The notes under the pieces were generated by a model. That model worked only from the letters and a program-made list of their open reading frames with translations. It had not been told where the DNA came from and did not search any database. From contig NZ_MRUH01000106.1 of assembly GCF_001922985.1 (NCBI RefSeq), forward strand, positions 1 through 32,088: DNA of 32,088 nt, written 5' to 3'. Origin of the DNA: Teredinibacter waterburyi. Lineage in GTDB: Bacteria; Pseudomonadota; Gammaproteobacteria; Pseudomonadales; Cellvibrionaceae. The translations under genes and the position numbers were made by a program. Below are positions 7,894 through 16,305 of the stretch, piece after piece (position 1 is the stretch's first letter; every line of letters starts with the position of its first letter).

Positions 7894-9906
7894 TTATTTC
7901 AAGTGCGTATTTATAAAGTTGACGCTAGCTTCTAGCGCTTGCAAGCGTGTTTCCGCACTTTCTAGGCGGTGGTTCTCATCGTCTAGCTTTATCAGTTCAG
8001 CTGACTTACCCGCTTTTTTCAGCCGCTTGTACATGGTTTTAGATTGCGCGTAGGGCACTACCTTATCTTTTTCCCCATGTATTAATAGAACTGGCGCTTG
8101 GAACGATTCCGCCTTGTAAGACGGCGATATTGATTCGATGAACGCTTTATCTGCATTGCCATTTGCAATATTCATCTCCCAATAACTCAGTACCCATGAA
8201 TCCTTTCCATGGTCGCGCTTTTCTGATTTGAGCATGGCTGGGATGTCACTAACACCCGCAATAGAGACAACGCATTTGTAGTGTTCCGGAGTATAGGCTC
8301 CGCCTGCAAGTGCTGCGTAGCCGCCATAGCCCATTCCCGCGATACAAACTTTATCGGGATTAACGATGCCTTTTTTGACCAGAAAACTTAGCGCTTCGGT
8401 GAGATCTGATTGCATCTTTTTCCCCCACTGACCTCGCCCTTCGATTATGTGTTTAGCACCAAATCCGGACGACCCGCGAAACTGCGGTTGAATGACTAGA
8501 TATCCCTCTGCAGCAAGAGCTTGCGCAAACCAGTCAAAACCAAGTGTGTCATGGCTTTCGGGCCCACCGTGCGGAAGCATAACCGCTGGCAGGTTTTTCA
8601 TATCGTTGAGTTTGTTTTTCGGAATTGTTATCAAGGTAGGAATCTTCAAACCATCTTCGGCAGTGAAGGTTACTGTACCGATGGGATTTACATCCATGGG
8701 TTGAATGCTTGGGCGTGCAGTGGCTAGAAATTGCGCGTTTAGTTTTCGGTCGAAAAGGTAGTAGTCGCCAGCAGCGCTAGAGCCTTCAACATAGGCGATA
8801 AGGTGGGACCAGTCGGGTGTCCAGTCGGTGATAAATACCGATTGATCCGGAAATGCTTTTAGAGCGCTATCGACAAAGCTGTTGATAGCTTTATCCAAGA
8901 AAAAATAGCTTGGCGAGAACCCTGAGTACCTTACGCCATAAACTGTACGATTAATGTCCGTCATTACACTATCAATATCGGCATCGTCACGCCCGAACAG
9001 TGGCTCGGAACGGGTTCCGTCTTGTAGCGACATGGTGAAGTAGGCTTCGTGCCCAGTGGTGGTGGTGTCGTCAATGATAACTAACGATTTTGCATCAGCG
9101 GTAACACCTACCACGCTAAAGCGCATAATGGGCGCTTCTTCTTCGAAAATCGTTCGCCAATCGTTGCCGTCGGGCACCATTATGCTGTGGTTGTCTGTTT
9201 TATTGTTGTATAGCTCTTGTGCAACGATATTGCCTTGGCGGTTCATAAAGTAGTCGACCGTTTTCGACATTCCTCGATAGGCGACCTTCGGCTTGCGCTT
9301 TTTTTGAAGATTCACTTTAACGAGCGCTAAGTCCGGAGCGTCGTCCACGGTTGAGCGAGGTACAAACGCGGGCATAAATAGATATTTACCATCCGCTGAT
9401 TTTCCCGCGATACGCCCTAATCCTGTTTGCCCTGTATAAATCACTTCACCTAGCGTTAGCAGTGGCCGTATTGCGCCAGTGCGTATATCCAGTACATAAG
9501 CTGAGCTGTAGCGGTTTTCGCCAATAAAGCCACGTATACGACGCGTATCTGATGCGGTAATAACGAGCTCGTGCTCTGACACAAATTCAAATTGGTCGGC
9601 CGAAATTGCTGAAATGTCGGCGCCGCTAATCGTTTTGGCTTCTTTAAGCGAGTAAACAATAATGGTGTCTCGATTGGGCTCGACTTTTTTAAAAGCTACT
9701 AGCTCGCCAGAGGGGGAAAGACGCATCATGCTTGTTGATTTTAACGCGCCGTAATCGGCAAGCTTAGGCGCCGCAAATGAGCTTAAGCTACAAAATAGAC
9801 TGGCAATTAACATCGTAATTAACTGTATAGTCTTTTTGGCAGGTGTAACCGGTTTAGAGCAGCCGTTGCGATTATTGTGGGGGGAGGGGGCGAAAAATAG
9901 AGTCAT
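7894..9906 (-). CDS. Secreted S9 prolyl-oligopeptidase-like protein, nucleophile Ser replaced by Gly
   Basis: A 670-residue protein with an N-terminal extension and a signal peptide (hydrophobic segment about 29-45, ending SSFAA). Residues about 50-400 are a beta-propeller-like region. The C-terminal alpha/beta-hydrolase domain (about 420-670) is clearly S9 prolyl oligopeptidase/acylaminoacyl-peptidase type: MLPHGGPESHD oxyanion region, QFRGSSGFG, then the nucleophile elbow, Asp614 in HGEKDKVVPY and His646 in DDENHRLE. At the elbow the sequence is AGMGYGGYAAL, with Gly526 (codon GGC) where the family has Ser in GxSYGGY. The reading frame is otherwise intact. It is therefore probably not an active serine peptidase unless the base is an error. 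It is a single gene facing the dsbB-like gene. Confidence 0.85.
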   Translation of the reverse strand: MTLFFAPSPHNNRNGCSKPVTPAKKTIQLITMLIASLFCSLSSFAAPKLADYGALKSTSMMRLSPSGELVAFKKVEPNRDTIIVYSLKEAKTISGADISAISADQFEFVSEHELVITASDTRRIRGFIGENRYSSAYVLDIRTGAIRPLLTLGEVIYTGQTGLGRIAGKSADGKYLFMPAFVPRSTVDDAPDLALVKVNLQKKRKPKVAYRGMSKTVDYFMNRQGNIVAQELYNNKTDNHSIMVPDGNDWRTIFEEEAPIMRFSVVGVTADAKSLVIIDDTTTTGHEAYFTMSLQDGTRSEPLFGRDDADIDSVMTDINRTVYGVRYSGFSPSYFFLDKAINSFVDSALKAFPDQSVFITDWTPDWSHLIAYVEGSSAAGDYYLFDRKLNAQFLATARPSIQPMDVNPIGTVTFTAEDGLKIPTLITIPKNKLNDMKNLPAVMLPHGGPESHDTLGFDWFAQALAAEGYLVIQPQFRGSSGFGAKHIIEGRGQWGKKMQSDLTEALSFLVKKGIVNPDKVCIAGMGYGGYAALAGGAYTPEHYKCVVSIAGVSDIPAMLKSEKRDHGKDSWVLSYWEMNIANGNADKAFIESISPSYKAESFQAPVLLIHGEKDKVVPYAQSKTMYKRLKKAGKSAELIKLDDENHRLESAETRLQALEASVNFINTHLK

Positions 9907-10240
9907 AGAGGTGTCCCTGTTCGTTATTGTGGTAATCCATGCGGTGGATATCGATGATAAAAGTGGCGGATGTTAGCACTAGACACTTTGAGAGGGTAGG
10001 TGAAATGTGACCTGTTCTGCATGCTGACTGTGGTGTAGGTCAGTGAGTGTTGGTGTGTGTCGACGTGAATGGTTTGATGAATTGCGCGCCTATTTGAGTT
10101 TACGTTAGTGCGCAGCGTTATTATATTTCTCTGAAACTGTGGGTCTTATATCCGTTAGGGTTATATTTGAGTCTTCTTTTAAGTCCAAAAAGGAATTTTA
10201 TTGGCGCGTATGTGTGGTTTTTGGCTAAGCCCATAAGCTT

Positions 10241-10254
10241 AGTAAACGGTTACA
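10241..10254. promoter_or_regulatory. LacI-family-like operator upstream of TBDR1
   Basis: AGTAAACGGTTACA is a 14-bp even palindrome with two mismatches to the symmetric form TGTAACCGGTTACA and a central CG, as is usual for LacI-family operators. A closely similar element (19131-19145) sits at a comparable distance before TBDR2. The cognate regulator is not in the window. Confidence 0.55.
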
Positions 10255-10277
10255 TTTTGATTTTAGAGAGTAAGTGA

Positions 10278-10306
10278 TTGATTAACCGCCGTAAACTTCC
10301 CATAAT
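10278..10306 (+). promoter_or_regulatory. Candidate sigma-70 promoter of TBDR1
   Basis: TTGATT, a 17-base spacer and CATAAT give 4/6 and 5/6 matches to the -35 and -10 consensus. The segment ACTTCCCA(T/A)AATCG that includes the -10 recurs upstream of TBDR2 at 19187-19201, at nearly the same distance from the operator (53 versus 55 bases). In TBDR2 the hexamers themselves are weaker, so conservation supports the region more than this exact promoter. Confidence 0.4.
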
Positions 10307-10404
10307 CGGGCGCAAATATAAAAACAGCTCTTATAAAACCAAGGGCAACAGTGGAACAACAAATAACAAAGGTAGTGGATCGGCTAACCTTGCAGCCTCT
10401 TTCA

Positions 10405-10434
10405 CCTACCTCTAGTGCTTGCGCTAGCGGTAGG
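10405..10434 (+). other. Hairpin in the TBDR1 leader
   Basis: CCTACCTCTAG and CTAGCGGTAGG pair over 11 bases with a single mismatch, around the loop TGCTTGCG. It lies in the likely transcribed leader, about 330 bases before the start codon, and no T-tract follows. It may be a structured 5'UTR element. Confidence 0.45.
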
Positions 10435-10562
10435 GACCAGAAATAAACTGAGTACTAATGCCCTTAAATGAGTGATCAATATGATCTAGTCTTCATTTGG
10501 GGTGGTCGTATTCATGGTTAGCGGGGGAGAGACGTACTTTAATTAGCGCAACCTTTCTTAGC

Positions 10563-10584
10563 GCCGCCCGTATTTTCCGGCGGC
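10563..10584 (+). other. GC-rich stem in the TBDR1 leader
   Basis: GCCGCC and GGCGGC pair around a 10-base loop (CGTATTTTCC). The downstream sequence becomes T-rich only after about 10 bases (TTGTCGTGGTTTAACTG), so it may be an attenuator-like structure rather than a canonical terminator. Confidence 0.3.
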
Positions 10585-10741
10585 TTGTCGTGGTTTAACT
10601 GTTTTTAAGGGTATTGCTTTTTTGCTTCTAGCGAAGAGCTTACAGAGTTGCTACAAGTCAGCATTTGTAGTTTCTACTTGGTGTTAGTGAACGCTCTTGT
10701 TCGTTGACACTTATATATGGAAGTCATCAATAAAATTAAAA

Positions 10742-10768
10742 TTTGGGGGGAGAAATCTCTATGTCATC
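10742..10768 (+). promoter_or_regulatory. Shared RBS/start block of TBDR1
   Basis: Twenty-seven bases, from TTTGGGGGGAG through the start ATGTCATC, are identical to 19664-19690 upstream of TBDR2. GGAG ends eight bases before the ATG and therefore decides the start at 10761. The AT-rich stretch just before it (CAATAAAATTAAAA) is also similar in both genes. Confidence 0.7.
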
Positions 10769-13700
10769 GCTGAAATCACAACAATTCAAATTAAAGCCCA
10801 TCACTATGGCTGTTGCTTCTGCAGCTGCCATTATGGCTGGCTCTAGCAACTTCGCCGTTGCACAAGATCAAGTAGAAGAAGAAGTTATTGTTCGCGGTAT
10901 TCGCGCTTCAATGGCTCAATCTATGGATGTTAAGCGCAATGCCGTTGGTGTTGTTGACTCAATTAACGCTGAAGACATTGGTAAAATGCCTGACGCTAAC
11001 CTTGCTGAATCTCTTCAGCGCATCACTGGTCTTTCTATTACCCGTATCAACGGTGAAGGTGCTCGTGTTTCTGCTCGCGGTATCGATCCGAGTTTGAACA
11101 TGGTTACCTTAAACGGCCGCAATATGCCGGCTGTTACAAACGACGGTAACGTTGGTGATACAGCCTCGCGCGCTTTCGACTTCGCCAACCTCGCTTCTGA
11201 GGTGATCGGCGGTGTAGACGTATATAAAACAGGTAAAGCTAGTATCACTACCGGTGGCTTGGGTGCGGTAGTTAATATCAAATCTATCCGTCCGCTGGAA
11301 GTTGGCAACAAAGCAACTATTGCCGGTAAGCTGGTTCACGATACTACCGTAGATAACGGCATCGACGGACAATCAGCTACTCCAGAAATTTCTGGTTTGT
11401 ATAGCTTTGCTAATGATGATGAAAACTTTGGTGTATCTTTTGCTGGTGCCTACCAGCAGCGTGACAACACTCGCTCGAATGTATTCATTAACCAGTGGAA
11501 GCCAGAAACTAGCGTAGGTACTGATGTGTTCTCACGTCCTGGACTAGCAGACCCTGACTCCCCAGAAGACGAAGTGCTGAACCCGATGGTGCCTGGTCTT
11601 GGCGTAACTATTGATAACGCACCAGCAGAAGGACAGCTGTTTAATCTGCCTAGTGATGTTCGCTACGCCCTTGAAGATGATACTCGTACCCGTTTGAATG
11701 GGGTGTTAACGGTGCAGTTTGCACCAACCGATAATTTGACTGCGACTGCCGATATCGTTTACTCCGAATATGAGCTAGAAGCCGATCGCTCGCAGCAGTC
11801 AACTTGGTATAACTATTCTGCAATTTCTCATATTGCTTTTGATAACAGTGCGGTACCTGCACCGACTATTTATCAAGAGACCTATGACGGTGGTAAAGAT
11901 GTTTCTTTCGCTCAGCAAGAATACACGGGTGTAACCACTAGCTCTTCTGTTGGTGTTAACGTGGATTGGGCTGTTAGCGATGCGCTTAGTTTAGCGTTCG
12001 ACTTCCATAGCTCTACTGCTGAGAATATTTCTGACGTAGCTGAAACTGGTTTGAATGCTAACGTGGTAATTGCAAACTACGCAGACTTCTCCTACGACAT
12101 GCCTGTATTGGGTGTGACTATCGACGATTCAGATCCTGCCAAAGGTAATAATAACGGCGTGCTGGATGCCGGCGATATTAGTGGTGCTATCGGTACGATT
12201 TCTCATGCCGAGCAAACTACTGACATTGTGCAGTTGAAAATTGATGGTAGCTTCGTGTTTAGCGATAGCACTACATTAAATTTCGGGGTTGAATCCCGTG
12301 AAGACACTAACCACACATTAGTTGGCGACGGTGGTGCGACTGGTCGTATTACTATGGGTAACTGGGGTGGTGTTGATCCTGATACTTTCGGCGACGATTG
12401 GGAAGGCTACTGGACTGCTCGTGACTTTGGTGCTGGGTTCCCAGACTATAAAGATTCCTCTCGTGACGATGAGTTCTTACACGCTGGTTGGGATGCTGAT
12501 CTAGGCCCTATTGCTGCGAAAATGGTTGATGTGAATACTAGTGGAGTAGATACAGATAACTTCAACAGCTTCCCTGATGGCGAATTTAAGTGGAATGGTA
12601 TTTACAATATCAACCGCGAAATCACTGAAGAAGTAACCTCTGCCTACGTTGAATTGAACCAAGCCTTCGACCTAGGTGATATGCCGGGTAATGTTGTTGC
12701 TGGTTTACGTTATGAAGCAACAGACGTAACTTCTGTGTCGAGTGTTCAGCTTCCTGTTAACTTGGAATGGCAGTCGGATAATGACTGGGGGCAAGAGCTT
12801 GCAGATGAGGCTACCCCGTTCTCGCGTACAGGTGATTACTCTGTTCTTTTGCCAAGCTTGGATATTGACTTGAGTCCATCTGACGACGTTAAGATCCGTA
12901 TGTCTTACAGTAAAACTATGGGGCGCGCCAGCTATGGTGAGTTGCGTTCAGATGTTGCTATTAATGATGTATACAGCAAGACCGCTAATGGTGGTAACCC
13001 TGATCTAGAGCCAATGAAGTCAACCAACTTGGATTTGTCTGTTGAATACTACTACAGCAACGACAGCTATATCTCCATAGGTTATTTCGGTAAGAACGTA
13101 TCTAACTACATCGGTTCTGCGGTTATTAGTTCCGATTGGTATGGTTTGCGTGACGCTCGAACCGGTCCACGTTTTGAGCAGGCTCAGGCGGATATTGTCG
13201 CTGCAGGTGGGAATCCTCAAGATGAAAAACAGCAACACGATCAGATGCTTATCAACGAAGGGCTAGACCCAGCGGTTGAATCTACTAGCATTTATGCGGA
13301 CTCAACTGATCCGTTGCTTATGTGGGACACTAACATCCCGGTAAACGATGAAGACACCAAAATCTATGGTTTTGAATTCGCGTTGATGCATTGGTTTGGT
13401 GATTCAGGTTTTGGTACTCAGCTAAACTACACTGCAGTAAATGCTGATGTCGCTATTGACGTTACTAAAACTGGTGGTCAGTTCGCAATGGTTGGATTAA
13501 GTGATACCGCTAACCTTGTCGCCTTCTATGACGATAATGGTGTGCAGTTCCGCTTGGCTTACAACTGGCGTGACCAGTTCCTTGATAACCGCACCCAGTA
13601 CAACAACGAGCCATCGTTTACCGAAGCCTACTACCAGGTAGACTTCTCGGCGAGCTATGACATTACCGACCAGTTGACAGTAACGGCTGAAGGTTTGAAC

Positions 13701-13805
13701 CTTACTGGTGAAAACTCTCGTCGCCACGGTCGCTCTGTTAATCAGTTATGGAGCCTTGAAGATCTTGGAGCTCGTTACAACGTTGGTGTTCGCTATAGTT
13801 TCTAA
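10761..13805 (+). CDS. TonB-dependent receptor 1
   Basis: An outer-membrane, TonB-energised uptake receptor of 1014 residues, of the large Xanthomonas/Caulobacter type. Signal peptide residues 1-34 end SSNFAVA, and the TonB box is EEVIVRG (residues 40-46). The plug follows with INAEDIGKMPDANLAESLQR and a VYKTGKASITTGGLGAVVNI segment. The rest is a beta-barrel rich in aromatic and acidic strands, ending in the OMP-assembly Phe (VGVRYSF). The N-terminal 45 residues are nearly identical to TBDR2, while the barrel differs greatly, so the ligands may differ. Calcium-binding-like runs such as DPAKGNNNGVLDAGDIS (around 460-475) are visible. It is first in cassette A and is followed at once by a strong terminator. 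The ligand is unknown: relatives take up glycans, but nothing here proves that. Confidence 0.93.
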   Translation: MSSLKSQQFKLKPITMAVASAAAIMAGSSNFAVAQDQVEEEVIVRGIRASMAQSMDVKRNAVGVVDSINAEDIGKMPDANLAESLQRITGLSITRINGEGARVSARGIDPSLNMVTLNGRNMPAVTNDGNVGDTASRAFDFANLASEVIGGVDVYKTGKASITTGGLGAVVNIKSIRPLEVGNKATIAGKLVHDTTVDNGIDGQSATPEISGLYSFANDDENFGVSFAGAYQQRDNTRSNVFINQWKPETSVGTDVFSRPGLADPDSPEDEVLNPMVPGLGVTIDNAPAEGQLFNLPSDVRYALEDDTRTRLNGVLTVQFAPTDNLTATADIVYSEYELEADRSQQSTWYNYSAISHIAFDNSAVPAPTIYQETYDGGKDVSFAQQEYTGVTTSSSVGVNVDWAVSDALSLAFDFHSSTAENISDVAETGLNANVVIANYADFSYDMPVLGVTIDDSDPAKGNNNGVLDAGDISGAIGTISHAEQTTDIVQLKIDGSFVFSDSTTLNFGVESREDTNHTLVGDGGATGRITMGNWGGVDPDTFGDDWEGYWTARDFGAGFPDYKDSSRDDEFLHAGWDADLGPIAAKMVDVNTSGVDTDNFNSFPDGEFKWNGIYNINREITEEVTSAYVELNQAFDLGDMPGNVVAGLRYEATDVTSVSSVQLPVNLEWQSDNDWGQELADEATPFSRTGDYSVLLPSLDIDLSPSDDVKIRMSYSKTMGRASYGELRSDVAINDVYSKTANGGNPDLEPMKSTNLDLSVEYYYSNDSYISIGYFGKNVSNYIGSAVISSDWYGLRDARTGPRFEQAQADIVAAGGNPQDEKQQHDQMLINEGLDPAVESTSIYADSTDPLLMWDTNIPVNDEDTKIYGFEFALMHWFGDSGFGTQLNYTAVNADVAIDVTKTGGQFAMVGLSDTANLVAFYDDNGVQFRLAYNWRDQFLDNRTQYNNEPSFTEAYYQVDFSASYDITDQLTVTAEGLNLTGENSRRHGRSVNQLWSLEDLGARYNVGVRYSF

Positions 13806-13836
13806 TCAGTTTTCTGGTTAGTAGTTACAGCAAGTG

Positions 13837-13867
13837 AAAAGCCGCTGGTGACAGCGGCTTTTTTTTT
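13837..13867 (+). terminator. Rho-independent terminator between TBDR1 and halogenase 1
   Basis: AAAAGCCGCTG and CAGCGGCTTTT pair perfectly around the 4-base loop GTGA and run into nine or more T residues. It lies 32 bases after the TBDR1 stop. Downstream genes must be expressed by read-through or from a separate promoter. Confidence 0.93.
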
Positions 13868-13914
13868 AGTAAAATTTTGAGCTCGTAAAGCTTCTTGAAT
13901 TGGTATGTCCCTTA

Positions 13915-15465
13915 ATGATTAAACATATTGTTATAGTGGGTGGCGGCACTGCAGGCTGGCTTACAGCAGGAATTTTAGCTGCCGAGTTAGCTGGAGGCGC
14001 CGAGTCGTCAGTGCGGATTACGCTTATCGAATCTCCGGATGTGGCCGCGATTGGTGTCGGTGAAGGTACTTGGCCAACGATGCGCACAACGCTGATGAAA
14101 ATCGGGCTCTCAGAAACAGAATTTATTCGCGAATGTGGTACCTCATTCAAGCAGGGGTCCAAATTTGTGGGGTGGAAAACCGGTGCAGAGAATGATGCCT
14201 ACTACCACCCATTTACACCGCCGTTAGGTAGTGCTGGCGTAAATATAGCGGCAGCATGGAAAAAAGGTTTTGGTGAGTTGCCATTTGCAGACGCTGTTTG
14301 CCTACAAAGTCAGATTAGCGAACTTGGCTTAGCGCCAAAGCAGATAACCGCGGCTGAGTATGCTGGTTCGTTGAATTATGGTTACCATTTAGATGCAGGT
14401 AAGTTCAGCGGCTTACTACAGCGTCATTGCGTGTCAAAATTGGGCGTAGTCCATATTCTTGAACATGTCAGTCAAATTAAATCGACAGACGTTGGTGATA
14501 TTGAGTCACTGTTGATGAGTGGAGGCCGGAAAGTAGCTGGCGATTTGTTTATCGATTGCACTGGTTCAAGTTGCTTGTTGCTCGGGCAGCATATGGGAGT
14601 TCCATTTGTTGATCAGAGCGCTCACTCTATAAATGACTCGGCTATAGCGATTCAAGTCCCCTACGCAGATGAGGATTCAGCAATTGCGTCTTCTACCATC
14701 GCGACAGCTCAGTCTGCAGGCTGGACTTGGGATATAGGCTTATCAACGCGTCGAGGAGTGGGGTACGTTTACTCCAGCTCCCATATAAATCATGATGATG
14801 CGGAAAAAGAACTCCGACAGCACATTGCCAAAAGCGTTGGCGTTGATAAGGCTGAGGAGTTAGCCGCAAGACGAATTCCAATCAAGGCTGGGCATAGGGC
14901 TAAGTTCTGGCAAAATAATTGTGTTGCGGTAGGTATGGCAGCAGGTTTTATTGAGCCGCTTGAAGCGAGTGCTTTGGCGTTGGTTGAGCTCTCGGCAAAT
15001 ATGATTCGCGATGAACTGCCCGTAAGTAGAGATGCGCTACCCATCGTTGAAAAACGGTTCAACAAGGTTTTCTCTTACCGTTGGGAGCGGATCATCGAAT
15101 TTCTAAAGCTACATTATGTATTAAGCGAGCGTCGAGATACCGAGTACTGGCGTGATGTTACCTCGCCAAATTCGGTGCCGGAGGGGTTGCAAGAATTGTT
15201 AGATCTCTGGACATATCGCGAACCCTACTACAACGATATGTTGCATTGCGAAGAAATATTTCCAGCGGCGAGTTATGAATACGTGCTGTTTGGGATGGGT
15301 TTTAAGCAAAGCTCGGAGAGGGCGGTGCGGAAGTCGGATGGCATCGCTGGAGGCATTGCTATGATTGAAAACAATTTGCGTTCAGTTGATCGTTACGCGA
15401 AAGTGCTTTTATCTAATCGTGAACTAATAAAACGAATTAATACTCACGGTTTACAGCGAATTTAG
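13915..15465 (+). CDS. Flavin-dependent tryptophan halogenase-like protein 1
   Basis: A 516-residue member of the PrnA-type FAD-dependent halogenase family. Seen in sequence: the FAD dinucleotide motif IVGGGTAGW near the N-terminus, GVGEGTWPTM, the catalytic Lys79 in TSFKQGSKF, and the catalytic Glu347 in GFIEPLEAS. PrnA uses Lys79 and Glu346. The usual WxWxIP motif reads GWTWDIG here, a variant that marks a different subclass from halogenases 2 and 3. These enzymes use FADH2, O2 and halide to make a halogenating species; no flavin reductase is in the window. ATG 13915 is the first in-frame ATG; its RBS is weak. It is present only in cassette A, between the TBDR terminator and SapC1. The substrate is unknown and free tryptophan need not be it. 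Confidence 0.88.
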   Translation: MIKHIVIVGGGTAGWLTAGILAAELAGGAESSVRITLIESPDVAAIGVGEGTWPTMRTTLMKIGLSETEFIRECGTSFKQGSKFVGWKTGAENDAYYHPFTPPLGSAGVNIAAAWKKGFGELPFADAVCLQSQISELGLAPKQITAAEYAGSLNYGYHLDAGKFSGLLQRHCVSKLGVVHILEHVSQIKSTDVGDIESLLMSGGRKVAGDLFIDCTGSSCLLLGQHMGVPFVDQSAHSINDSAIAIQVPYADEDSAIASSTIATAQSAGWTWDIGLSTRRGVGYVYSSSHINHDDAEKELRQHIAKSVGVDKAEELAARRIPIKAGHRAKFWQNNCVAVGMAAGFIEPLEASALALVELSANMIRDELPVSRDALPIVEKRFNKVFSYRWERIIEFLKLHYVLSERRDTEYWRDVTSPNSVPEGLQELLDLWTYREPYYNDMLHCEEIFPAASYEYVLFGMGFKQSSERAVRKSDGIAGGIAMIENNLRSVDRYAKVLLSNRELIKRINTHGLQRI

Positions 15466-15510
15466 AATGTAACAACTATAACAATTGAAAAAGAATTTAG
15501 AGGTGTGAAC

Positions 15511-16230
15511 ATGCCAGATGTAAAAATGCTTAACAACGTCGATCACCAGGATCTAAGAATTATAACCAAGAAAAGTGCAGCCTATGGCGATAACGTTATC
15601 GGTTCACTAATATTTCCAGCGGAAATAGCGCAGGCGCACAAAGAATACCCAATCTATTTTCAAAAGAGTCCCGAGACAGGAGAGTTTCAGCTTGTTGCCT
15701 TATTTGGCTTTGCTGATAAAGAAAACCTATTTTTAACGGATGATGGTTGGCAGGCAGACTGTATCCCCGCGTTGATTCAGCGTGAGCCGTTTATGATTGG
15801 GTTTCAAACAGAGAAAGGGGCTGATGAGAAAAAAGCCGTTTTACATATCGATATGGATAGCCCGCGAATTAGTAATACCGAAGAGGGCGAAAGGGTCTTT
15901 TTGGAGAACGGTGGTAATAGCCCGTATCTTGATCACATCAATAAAATGTTGAGCGTTGTTCATGGCGGGTTTGAGTCCTGTAAGGCTTTGTTTAGCGCAT
16001 TTCTTGAGCTGGAATTGATTGAGCCTTTTGTTCTTGAGGTTGAGTTTAAAGACGGAACGCAATTTAAAACAGATCAATACTATACGATTAACCAAGATAA
16101 GCTCTTAGCTTTAGATGATACGACTGTCGGAAAGTTACACCGTTCGGGACACCTCCAGCTCGCCTATATGGTTTTGCAGTCGCTCTCAAATGTTAAGCGT
16201 TTAGCGAAGAAGCGCAACGCCTTGAGCTAA
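15511..16230 (+). CDS. SapC-family protein 1
   Basis: A 239-residue protein of the SapC family. The conserved core is visible: LIFPAEIAQAHKEYPIYFQK near the N-terminus, QLVALFGF, ENLFL, the aromatic/basic REPFMIGF region, a central GGNSPYLD, and a C-terminal EFKDG...YYTINQDKL...LDD. No signal peptide or membrane segment is evident, so it is probably cytoplasmic. GAGG lies seven bases before ATG 15511. SapC proteins recur beside TonB receptors and halogenase-like genes in proteobacteria, but their biochemical role is not established; the old S-layer-derived name should not be taken as function. It precedes the cupin gene by 75 bases. The paralogue is at 22890-23621. Confidence 0.85.
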   Translation: MPDVKMLNNVDHQDLRIITKKSAAYGDNVIGSLIFPAEIAQAHKEYPIYFQKSPETGEFQLVALFGFADKENLFLTDDGWQADCIPALIQREPFMIGFQTEKGADEKKAVLHIDMDSPRISNTEEGERVFLENGGNSPYLDHINKMLSVVHGGFESCKALFSAFLELELIEPFVLEVEFKDGTQFKTDQYYTINQDKLLALDDTTVGKLHRSGHLQLAYMVLQSLSNVKRLAKKRNALS

Positions 16231-16305
16231 ATCAATACGGCAAAAAGTTTCCAAGCTGAAACTAAGCGCCGTTAATCGTTTGTACTGCGGGAGAGCAATG
16301 GCTAG

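Larger units (their letters stand above)
9907..10760. other. Long divergent upstream region of TBDR1
   Basis: There are 854 bases with no supportable gene between the minus-strand S9 gene and the plus-strand receptor gene. They contain a LacI-type operator-like palindrome (10241-10254), a plausible sigma-70 promoter (10278-10306), a strong imperfect hairpin (10405-10434), a GC-rich stem (10563-10584) and the RBS block shared with TBDR2. If the 10278 promoter is used, the untranslated leader is about 450 nt. Confidence 0.5.

Noticed and set aside
10743-10760. Upstream TTG starts for the two receptors (adding MGGEIS)
   Set aside because: The extra codons are the Shine-Dalgarno sequence itself (GGGGGGAG). 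The ATGs at 10761 and 19683 have correct spacing and begin normal signal peptides.
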